Part shown: one piece after another, positions 8,245-14,684 of the stretch
Layout: the number at the start of each line of letters is the position of its first letter
How positions within the stretch are numbered: position 1 is the first letter of the stretch
From: an archaeon
Lineage (GTDB): Archaea > Nanobdellota > Nanobdellia > Pacearchaeales > GW2011-AR1
Assembly: GCA_009992175.1 (NCBI GenBank)
Contig: JAACWA010000013.1
Location: 1 to 36,652 of the forward strand
Reading direction: 5' to 3'
DNA: 36,652 bases
Translations under genes and position numbers: made by a program
Notes under the pieces: generated by a model
The model's database searches: none
The model's input: only the letters and a program-made list of their open reading frames with translations
What the model was told of the DNA's origin: nothing

Positions 8245-9486
8245 ATGACAAAAATAACCATTACAGGGGAAATTGGATCTGGAAAAACTACTATAGGAAA
8301 AGTTCTCGCAAAAAAAATAGATTGTAATTTTCTTTCTGTAGGAGGACTAAGAAGAGAAATTGCAAAAGAAAGGGGATTAACAATTCAAGAACTAAATAAA
8401 ATTGGTGAAACAGAAAATTGGACTGACAAAATTGTGGATAAAAAACAGATTGATCTTGGAAAAACCAAAAAAACTTTTATATTTGAGGGAAGACTTTCAT
8501 GGCATTTTATTCCAAACTCATTCAAAATTTTTCTTAAAGTAAATGAAGAAATTGGAGCAAAAAGAGTTTTATCCGAAAAGAGAGATTCTGAAGAAAAAAC
8601 AAATTTAATCAAAGAACAAATTAAAATAAATAAAAAAAGAAGTGAATCAGATAAATCAAGATATAAATCAATTTATGGAATTGAAAACTTTTTTGATAAA
8701 AAACATTTCGATTTAATAATAGACACCTCTTCCTTGACCCCCGAGGAAGTTGTAGAAATAATCTTAACTCAATTAAAAGATACAAAAAAATTTAAACAAA
8801 ATTCTTCTTCTTTTAATAACAAAATGTATGACATCTTTAGCAAAAAAGAACCAACTCCAATTCAAAAAAAAATAGGAGAAATTGTAGAAATAGATTTTAG
8901 AGAGAAAAATTCTCTTGTTCCATCTGAATTAATAAAAAAGGGGTTAACTATTGAATTCAAAAAGTTAGAAGTGGCAGATTATCTTGTGAAAGGGGTTGCT
9001 ATTGAAAGAAAAACTGCAAGGGACTTTTTTTCTTCCCTTTTTGACAAAAGACTTTTCTCACAACTAGAAAACTTGCAACAATATGAAAAAAGACTTTTGA
9101 TTATTGAAGGAAATTTATCAAAAGAAAATAGATTACATCCAAATGCACTAAAAGGCCTTCTTTTATCTATTGGTTTAGATTACCAAATACCCACAATTTT
9201 CACAAAAGATTGTGAAGAGACTGCAAATTATTTATTAATAATTGCAAAAAAAGAAAAAAAAGAATTGAGTATAAATCCAAAAAGAAAAAATCTCTCTTCA
9301 AAAGAAGAACTTCAGTTTATTTTGGAATCTTTTCCAAAAATTGGGCCTACAAAAGCCAAAAAGCTTCTTGGAAAATTTAAATCTCTAAAAAAAATATTCT
9401 CCTCAACAGAAAAACAATTAGAACAAATATTAGGAAAAAACTCAAAAGAATTTCTAGAAATTGTAACGAGAAAGTATTCTAATTGA
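8245..9486 (+). CDS. Fusion: archaeal CMP kinase + XPF/Hef-type nuclease with helix-hairpin-helix
   Basis: 413 aa in one uninterrupted frame. Residues 1-177 are an archaeal cytidylate kinase (Cmk): P-loop GEIGSGKT (8-15), LSVGGLRREIAKERG, FEGRLSW (80-86) and the family ending RYKSIYGI...FDLIIDTS..TPEEVVEIIL. After a linker (~178-210), residues ~211-335 are an ERCC4-type nuclease: EIDFRE (215-220), VADYL (243-247, the GDY motif with Gly changed to Ala) and the catalytic IERKTARDFF (253-262). Residues ~360-408 carry a helix-hairpin-helix (FPKIGPTKAKKLLGKF). CMP kinase recycles CMP/dCMP; the nuclease cuts branched DNA. Met194 (8824), with a TTTAAA at 8791-8796 about 30 bp before it, could be an internal start giving the nuclease alone. 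TTTTTTTTAAATTAATT upstream is the likely promoter. Confidence 0.85.
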   Translation: MTKITITGEIGSGKTTIGKVLAKKIDCNFLSVGGLRREIAKERGLTIQELNKIGETENWTDKIVDKKQIDLGKTKKTFIFEGRLSWHFIPNSFKIFLKVNEEIGAKRVLSEKRDSEEKTNLIKEQIKINKKRSESDKSRYKSIYGIENFFDKKHFDLIIDTSSLTPEEVVEIILTQLKDTKKFKQNSSSFNNKMYDIFSKKEPTPIQKKIGEIVEIDFREKNSLVPSELIKKGLTIEFKKLEVADYLVKGVAIERKTARDFFSSLFDKRLFSQLENLQQYEKRLLIIEGNLSKENRLHPNALKGLLLSIGLDYQIPTIFTKDCEETANYLLIIAKKEKKELSINPKRKNLSSKEELQFILESFPKIGPTKAKKLLGKFKSLKKIFSSTEKQLEQILGKNSKEFLEIVTRKYSN

Positions 9487-9495
9487 AAATTCTTT

Positions 9496-10057
9496 TTATT
9501 TCTTTTTTCTTCTTTTTGATTTTTTTGTTCTTCTTTTTGGATATCTGTCCTTTTTTCTTGAATTTAAAAAGAAATAAATAATGCCTATCCAAATTAGAAC
9601 AAAAATTACTGCAACAATGCCCTGAAAAAGAGGGGAGTTAGAGTCTAAGAGAGGATTTTCTGAGAAAATTTCAAATTGGATACTTGCAGTTGCAAATCCT
9701 CCTATATAAGTCATTTCAACTCCCAAAACATAATCATTTGGCAGTAAATTTGAAATATCAAACTCTTTACTAAACTTCTTTTCCTGATCAACATAAAAAA
9801 CCTCACTACTTTCAGAATAAATTTTTCCTTCTAGATCCTTAATTAAATATCTTAAACTTACATCAACCCCTTTTTCTCCGACTGGAAGTAAGGTAAAATT
9901 TGCTTTCAACATTTTAGTTTTAGTTTCTTTTTCAGAAAATTTTTTTTCGGAATCTTCCCTGGATAAACTCCAATGTCCTCGGGAGAAACAAACCTCACTA
10001 TTATTGTTTTATTTTCAAATTTTTTCCATTTCTTTTTATGTATTTTTTATACACCAT
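9496..10057 (-). pseudogene. Frameshifted membrane-anchored surface-type protein
   Basis: The intact downstream part (138 aa, ATG at 9912) has an extracellular-type beta domain (VDVSLRYLIKDLEGKIYSES, DYVLGVEMTYIGG), one C-terminal membrane helix (residues ~95-116) and a basic tail (KRRTKKSKRRKKK), but no signal peptide. Reading upstream, the sequence looks coding in other frames. An ATG at 10057 gives MVYKKYIKRNGK; a one-base gain in an A6 run (about 10024-10029) leads into FENKTIIVRFVSPEDIGVYP; a one-base gain in the A8 run (minus strand, about 9940-9947) leads into FSEKETKTKMLKANF. The stretch is open between these points, so two +1 changes in poly-A would make one ~185-codon gene. It is either a decaying gene or two homopolymer errors in the assembly. 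If real, only the 138-aa part may be translated. Confidence 0.5.
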
Positions 10058-10078
10058 CTTTTATCGAATATGAATCCC

Positions 10079-10167
10079 TTGCGGGTTAACTCTCAAAAAA
10101 AAGCAAAAAAAACTTTATAAATATTTATTTAAGCTAAAAAAAAGGCCCGAAATTATTTAACCCGCAA
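10079..10167. repeat. Perfect 11-bp inverted repeat flanking a promoter
   Basis: TTGCGGGTTAA (10079-10089) and TTAACCCGCAA (10157-10167) are exact reverse complements separated by 67 bp. Between them lies a minus-strand TATA-like box (AAATATTTATAAAG, 10113-10126). The G/C core stands out in this A/T-rich DNA. It could be an operator pair bound by a dimer, the ends of a small inserted element, or a long-stem terminator for the upstream gene ending at 10180. Confidence 0.5.
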
Positions 10168-10179
10168 AAAAATTAAAAA

Positions 10180-10452
10180 TTAATAAACCAACCAAAAATA
10201 AAGGGCAAGCAAAAGTAAAAGAGAAGCAATTCCAACAACCCATCTAGAAAGAAAATCTTTCTTTTTCTCTTTTATTTCTTCATCTTTTCTAACCTTTACT
10301 CCTTCTACTTCATTAAATTCAAACTTCTTTTGATTTCTTAGTAATTTCTTTTGCTTTTTACTTAATTCTCTTTCTTCTCCAAGAGAAGTTTTTGAATCAG
10401 TTTCTCCTTCTTCTTCAGGAAGAGTCAATTCTTCTTCATCATATTCGTCCAT
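10180..10452 (-). CDS. Small C-terminally anchored membrane protein, unrecognised
   Basis: 90 aa from the ATG at 10452 (the frame opens at a TTG at 10461). The first ~30 residues are very acidic (MDEYDEEELTLPEEEGETD), the middle is basic and helical (LSKKQKKLLRNQKKF, KEKKKDFLSR), and the last ~19 residues are one membrane helix (WVVGIASLLLLLALYFWLVY). It is a tail-anchored layout with the charged part in the cytoplasm. A TATA-like TTTATAATC (minus strand, about 10474-10482) is centred about 25 bp before 10452 and decides the start. It is 22 bp downstream of the methyltransferase gene on the same strand. Confidence 0.6.
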   Translation of the reverse strand: MDEYDEEELTLPEEEGETDSKTSLGEERELSKKQKKLLRNQKKFEFNEVEGVKVRKDEEIKEKKKDFLSRWVVGIASLLLLLALYFWLVY

Positions 10453-10474
10453 AAAAACCAAAAGAATCTAAAGA

Positions 10475-11248
10475 TTATAAATCTTTTTTTGAAAACAAAA
10501 GATATTCTTCATTACCTATTTCAAATTTTTTAAGAATCTCGAAATTTTCTTCAAGAAAACTGTAAAACCAATTTCTTTGAACAAAAAATTTCTTTTTACT
10601 AACTAAACTCTTTGTTGCAAAACTAACCACAAAGAAATCTGTTAAAGAAGAAAGCCCTAAAAGAAGCTTTTTGGAGTAATTTCTCTTTACCATTTCTAAA
10701 CTGTCTAACACCTTAAACAAAAAAACTATTTTTTTTCCTTTACCTTTTTTTAAAATTTCTTTTATCATTTCATAATTAAAGAGACTTTCATGAAAAAACT
10801 CAAAATTCTTCTTCTTTTCAAAAAATTTGTTTTGAATTTCAACGAGTTGTCCCACTGCTTCCACTCCAAAATAATTTATTTTTAATTTTTTAGGAAAAAA
10901 TTCGGAGCTAAAACCATTCACCCCACATCCAAGATCATAAACACTAACCTCTCCCTTAATCCCTTCAAATATTTTAGAATAAATCTCTGAATAATGGGAA
11001 AATCTCTCATTTGTAGAAAAATGTTTTTTCAAAAACCAAGAAGATTCTTTATTTTTGAAATTAAGAAGTTTATTTGATAAAAAAACAGTATACATTTTTC
11101 TAAGTAAATCCCTCGTTGGTTTTACTTTTTCTTCATCTAAATAATCTTTTTTATCTACTTTTTCAAAAACAAGTTTAACATCCTCTAAAGGCAACTGTGA
11201 AAACTCTTTTTTAGAGATTATTTTTTTAATTAATTCTTCTTTATTCAT
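10475..11248 (-). CDS. SAM-dependent methyltransferase, Arm/FmrO 16S rRNA methyltransferase-like
   Basis: 257 aa. Motif I of a class I SAM methyltransferase is VYDLGCGVNGF (103-113). Just before it, LKKHFSTNERF...YSEIYSKIF (73-93) matches the H-x-ST-x-ER...Y-x-x-IF signature of the Arm/Rmt/FmrO family, which methylates N7 of G1405 in 16S rRNA (aminoglycoside resistance in bacteria and antibiotic producers). The helical N-terminal domain (1-70, with RDLLRKMYTVFLSNKLL) also fits the family. In an archaeon a housekeeping rRNA modification is more likely than drug resistance. The match is read by eye; the exact target base is unknown. The gene has its own ATG at 11248 and is followed by the tail-anchored protein gene. 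Confidence 0.65.
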   Translation of the reverse strand: MNKEELIKKIISKKEFSQLPLEDVKLVFEKVDKKDYLDEEKVKPTRDLLRKMYTVFLSNKLLNFKNKESSWFLKKHFSTNERFSHYSEIYSKIFEGIKGEVSVYDLGCGVNGFSSEFFPKKLKINYFGVEAVGQLVEIQNKFFEKKKNFEFFHESLFNYEMIKEILKKGKGKKIVFLFKVLDSLEMVKRNYSKKLLLGLSSLTDFFVVSFATKSLVSKKKFFVQRNWFYSFLEENFEILKKFEIGNEEYLLFSKKDL

Positions 11249-11346
11249 TCTTAATCTCTTTTTAAAACTTATTTAGAAATTTAAGTCTTTCTAAAAATAA
11301 ATTTCTTTTCCACCAAGCTTATAAAATTAGTCCAATTTAAATCTAC

Positions 11347-12267
11347 ATGCCAGTAAATGTGAATGACCCTGAATTTGTAAAAGCAGAAAAAGAGTACTTT
11401 GAAGCAGAAAATTCTGAAGGAAGATTAATTGCATTAAATAAGATGATTTCTCATGCTCCAAAACATAAGGGAGGAGAAAATCTTCGTCAACAATTAACTC
11501 AAAGAAGGAAAAAAATTGAAGGGGAAATTGACAAAAAGAAAAAGGCAAAAAAGGGAACAAAAGGGGGAATAAAAAAAGGAGAACTTCAAGCAGTAATTGT
11601 TGGAAAAACAAATTCTGGAAAGTCTTCTTTAATAAAACTCTTAACAAATGTTGAAACCAAAGTTTCTCCAGTCCCATTTACAACCAAAGAACCAATTGTA
11701 GGAATTTTGAATTATAACGAAACTCCCATCCAAATAATAGAAATTCCTGCAATAGAAAGTGAAGAATTTGAAAGAGGCCTTGTTCATACCTCAGACACAA
11801 TAATTCTTTTAGCAAAAAAATTTGAAGAATTTGCAGAAATAGAAAAAAAACTTCCAGAAAATTTTGCAAAAAAAATTTATGTAATAAATAAGTCAGACCT
11901 TTTAAATTCAGAAGAAAAAAGAAAACTCTCAGCAAAAATGCAAAGTAAAAAATACAATTTTGAAATAATTTCTTCAATTCCCTTTGCTAACTCGGAACAA
12001 ATAAAAGAATTAAAAAAGAAGATTTTTGAAACTTTTGATATTTTGAGGATTTTTACTAAAGAACCTGGAAAATTAAAAAAGGAAAAACCAATGATTATGA
12101 AACCCAGGTCGACTGTAAGAGACGCTGCAGAAAAAATCTTGAAAGGATTCAGTAAAAAGGTTGTTGAAACTAAAATTTGGGGACCCTCCTCTAAGTTTGG
12201 AGGACAAGTTGTAGGACTTAATCACGAATTAAAAGATATGGACATTATCGAATTTAAAACAAGATAA
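11347..12267 (+). CDS. DRG/Obg-like GTPase with C-terminal TGS domain
   Basis: 306 aa. Residues 1-75 are helical and basic, as in the HTH region of DRG-type GTPases. The G domain has G1 GKTNSGKS (86-93), a switch-I FTTKEP (111-116) and G4 NKSD (181-184). The G3 motif DxxG, usually DLPG in this family, reads EIPAI (132-136), so both the Asp and Gly are lost and GTP hydrolysis may be altered. Residues ~240-306 form a TGS domain (TVRDAAEKILKGF, VKIWG-type KIWGPSSKFGGQ, VGLNHELKDMDIIEF). DRG/Obg proteins act with ribosomes. A TTTAAA box about 25 bp upstream supports the ATG at 11347. The gene abuts the stop of convergent tyrS with no spacer. Confidence 0.75.
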   Translation: MPVNVNDPEFVKAEKEYFEAENSEGRLIALNKMISHAPKHKGGENLRQQLTQRRKKIEGEIDKKKKAKKGTKGGIKKGELQAVIVGKTNSGKSSLIKLLTNVETKVSPVPFTTKEPIVGILNYNETPIQIIEIPAIESEEFERGLVHTSDTIILLAKKFEEFAEIEKKLPENFAKKIYVINKSDLLNSEEKRKLSAKMQSKKYNFEIISSIPFANSEQIKELKKKIFETFDILRIFTKEPGKLKKEKPMIMKPRSTVRDAAEKILKGFSKKVVETKIWGPSSKFGGQVVGLNHELKDMDIIEFKTR

Positions 12268-13227
12268 TTATTTATACACCTTCCTAATTGGAGAAATAAT
12301 TTTTTCCAAATATTCTGTTACTGCTTTTTTTAAATCCATTGGATGAAGTTTTCCTTCAGAATAAATTTTTTCAAGTTCCTTATAATTTTTGATTTTTAAA
12401 TTTCCTCCAAACTTTTCTGGTCTTTCAATTGAAAAAGAATTAAATCTTGGAAAAATTATTAATTCTAACATTTGAAGAAGAGGGTTTTCATTAACCTCCT
12501 TTTCAGGACAATATGCCTGATTAATTGTTTTTTTGATTTCCTCATAAGAATCTGTAACTGAAATCCCACTTCCAGGAAGAGATTTTGACATTTTTTGTCC
12601 AGGACCTTTTAAAGAAGTAATTAGGGGAGTATGAATTATTTCAAAATTGTAGTCAAGTGATTTTGCCATATCTTTTCCAATCATATGAACTTTTCTTTGT
12701 TCCATTCCTCCAAGAGCAACATCAACTCCTAAATGTTTTATGTCCACAACCTGCATTAAAGGATACCATAATTGAGAAATTGTTGCATTTTTAACATCTC
12801 TTGCAATTTCTTGCATACTCCTTAAACCTCTTTGGATAGTTGAATTTTGTGCAAGATTCATTACATCGAGTTGATATTCTTTTTTAAATTGAAATGAACT
12901 TCCCAATACAACTTCTGCCTTAATTCCAATTGCTTTAATTGTTCTCTTCCAATTATCTACTTCTTTTTTAATCTCTTCCTCATTTCCTTTCCTATTTAAT
13001 AAAGCATGAAGATCTGCAAGAAGAAGAATTACTTTAAATCCAGCTTTTTCTAAATCCATTAATTTAGTAATTGTGACAAAATGCCCAAGATGCATTGGAC
13101 CATTTGGTTCATAACCACAATAAACTTTTGGTTGTTTCTTCTTTTTTATTAAATTTTTTAAATTTTCTTCAGTAACAATCTCAGAAGTATTCCTCTTAAT
13201 TAGATCCATTTTTTCTTTAAATTCCAT
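12268..13227 (-). CDS. tyrS: Tyrosyl-tRNA synthetase (archaeal/eukaryotic type)
   Basis: 319 aa, usual archaeal length. This class Ic aminoacyl-tRNA synthetase charges tRNA-Tyr. HIGH motif: PNGPMHLGHF (41-50). KMSKS: GPGQKMSKS (208-216). Tyr-recognition residues lie in the VYCGYEPNG strand and the QLWYPLMQVVDIKHLGVDVALGGMEQRKVHM stretch (about 152-182), which marks the TyrRS/TrpRS group. The lack of a C-terminal S4 domain matches archaeal TyrRS. It stands alone on the minus strand and is convergent with the TGS GTPase gene. Confidence 0.92.
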   Translation of the reverse strand: MEFKEKMDLIKRNTSEIVTEENLKNLIKKKKQPKVYCGYEPNGPMHLGHFVTITKLMDLEKAGFKVILLLADLHALLNRKGNEEEIKKEVDNWKRTIKAIGIKAEVVLGSSFQFKKEYQLDVMNLAQNSTIQRGLRSMQEIARDVKNATISQLWYPLMQVVDIKHLGVDVALGGMEQRKVHMIGKDMAKSLDYNFEIIHTPLITSLKGPGQKMSKSLPGSGISVTDSYEEIKKTINQAYCPEKEVNENPLLQMLELIIFPRFNSFSIERPEKFGGNLKIKNYKELEKIYSEGKLHPMDLKKAVTEYLEKIISPIRKVYK

Positions 13228-13320
13228 TCAAACAAAAACAAAAACTTCTTATTAAATATTTCGTAAAAAAATGCACTACGCAAAAATTTAGATAAATGTT
13301 TAATAATAAAAAAGAAAGAA

Positions 13321-13460
13321 AACCTTTGTCTGCCTAGTGCAGACTCTCTCCAACTTCGGTTGGTTAGAAAGAGTAGACTTAACGTCGACTCAAGAGTTAG
13401 CTCTTTATAACTAACTCGGGAGATGGAAGGTCAGAGCTTTTCTAAGAATTGGCCTTCCAT
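13321..13460 (+). ncRNA. Candidate structured RNA with four hairpins
   Basis: About 140 nt between two coding genes contains consecutive stable hairpins. (1) GTCTGC 13328-13333 / GCAGAC 13339-13344, loop CTAGT. (2) CCAAC 13350-13354, tetraloop TTCG, GTTGG 13359-13363, extendable through CTCT 13344-13347 / AGAG 13370-13373. (3) GAGTTAG 13394-13400 / CTAACTC 13411-13417. (4) An 11-bp stem 13423-13433 / 13450-13460 with one G-U pair. G+C content is higher than in the surroundings. TTTAATAATAAA at about 13299-13310 could be its TATA box. No ORF fills it. It lacks the hallmarks I know for tRNA, 5S, RNase P or SRP RNA. Strand and ends are inferred; a cis-acting leader of the downstream permease is less likely, because that gene has its own TATA box after the last hairpin. 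Confidence 0.55.
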
Positions 13461-13499
13461 TTCATAAAAATTTTAAATATTCTTTTCTTAGTTTTTGGT

Positions 13500-14681
13500 A
13501 TGCTCTTAGAATTAATTCTCTTCCTTTTTGGAGGAATTCTTTTTGGAACTGTAACAGGCCTTACTCCAGGAATACACATAAACCTTATTGGGGGAATTTT
13601 AATCTCTCTTCCTTTTTTAAATTTAAATCCAATTTATTTGGTAGTTTTTGTGACTTCTATGGCAATCACACATACTTTTCTAGATTTTATTCCTTCGGTT
13701 TTTCTTGGTTGCCCTGACACTGACACAGAACTTTCTATTCTACCCGGGCATGAACTTTTAAAAAATAAAAAAGGGTTTGAGGCAGTATACCTCTCAAACA
13801 TTGGAAGTTTAATTGCAATTTTTCTTTTAATTTTAATTTTGATTCCTTCAATTCTATTTATGAAAAATTTTTATAACCTCATTTTATCTCTAATTCCCTA
13901 TATTTTAATTGGAGTTTCATTAATTGTAGTTTTTACAGAAAAAAACAAGATTAATTCTTTAGTTGTATTCCTTTTAACCGGTTTTTTGGGATATTCTCTT
14001 TTAACCCTTCCATTAAAAGAACCCCTTCTTCCCCTTTTAACTGGGCTTTTTGGGGCTTCAAATATTATTCTTTCTTTAAAAAACAAAACAAAAATTCCTC
14101 CTCAAGAAATAACTTTCCCAAAAATAAAATTAAAAAAACCTATTCTTGGAGCCCTTCTTTCTGCACCTTTTTGTAGTTTTTTGCCTGGAGTAGGTTCGGG
14201 TCAAGCAGCAGTAATAGGAAATGTAATCATAAAACAAAATAGGAAAGAATTTTTGGTTTTATTGGGAATAATTAATACTCTTGTAATGGGATTTTCTTTT
14301 GTTTCTTTGTATCTCATTGGAAAAACTAGAACAGGGGCAACAGCAACAATAAAACAATTTATGGGAAACCCTTCAACAAATGAAATGATTTTGATTGTAA
14401 TAGTTATAATTCTCTCTGGATTTATTGCTTTTAAATTAACCAACTTTTTTGGAAAGAAAATTTCAAAGAAAATTGAAAAAATAAATTATTCCAAAATTTC
14501 TTACTTTACCCTTATTCTTTTAGGAATTGTTGTTTTTTTAGTAAGTGGATTTTGGGGTTTATTGGTCCTGGTTGTTTCGACATTAACCGGAATTTATTGT
14601 ATTTCTTTAAATATAAAAAGAACAAATATGATGGGTTCACTAATTATTCCTACAATTTTATTTTATCTAGGAATAAATTAA
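13500..14681 (+). CDS. TctA-like membrane permease (archaeal COG1784-type)
   Basis: 394 aa from the ATG at 13500, with about ten hydrophobic segments. The N-terminal FGTVTGLTPGIHINLIGGIL and the internal LPGVGSGQAAVIGN (about 228-241) are the two related P-G-x-x-x loops of the TctA/tripartite tricarboxylate transporter family; the archaeal branch works without a known binding protein and its substrate is unknown. The GCPDTDTELSILPGHELL loop near residue 74 is also family-like. The frame opens at a TTG (13449), but TTTTAAATATTC (about 13470-13480) sits 25 bp before 13500 and decides the start. It is convergent with the PolD large-subunit gene, 3 bp apart. Confidence 0.75.
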   Translation: MLLELILFLFGGILFGTVTGLTPGIHINLIGGILISLPFLNLNPIYLVVFVTSMAITHTFLDFIPSVFLGCPDTDTELSILPGHELLKNKKGFEAVYLSNIGSLIAIFLLILILIPSILFMKNFYNLILSLIPYILIGVSLIVVFTEKNKINSLVVFLLTGFLGYSLLTLPLKEPLLPLLTGLFGASNIILSLKNKTKIPPQEITFPKIKLKKPILGALLSAPFCSFLPGVGSGQAAVIGNVIIKQNRKEFLVLLGIINTLVMGFSFVSLYLIGKTRTGATATIKQFMGNPSTNEMILIVIVIILSGFIAFKLTNFFGKKISKKIEKINYSKISYFTLILLGIVVFLVSGFWGLLVLVVSTLTGIYCISLNIKRTNMMGSLIIPTILFYLGIN

Positions 14682-14684
14682 AAA

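Noticed and set aside
11327-11977. Leu/Phe-rich ORFs opposite the TGS GTPase
   Set aside because: They are mirror frames of a clear gene; the hydrophobicity comes from Lys/Glu codons read in reverse.
13423-13460. Simple intrinsic terminator for tyrS or the permease
   Set aside because: tyrS reads away from it and the permease starts after it; the hairpin is the last of four, so it is treated as part of a structured RNA.
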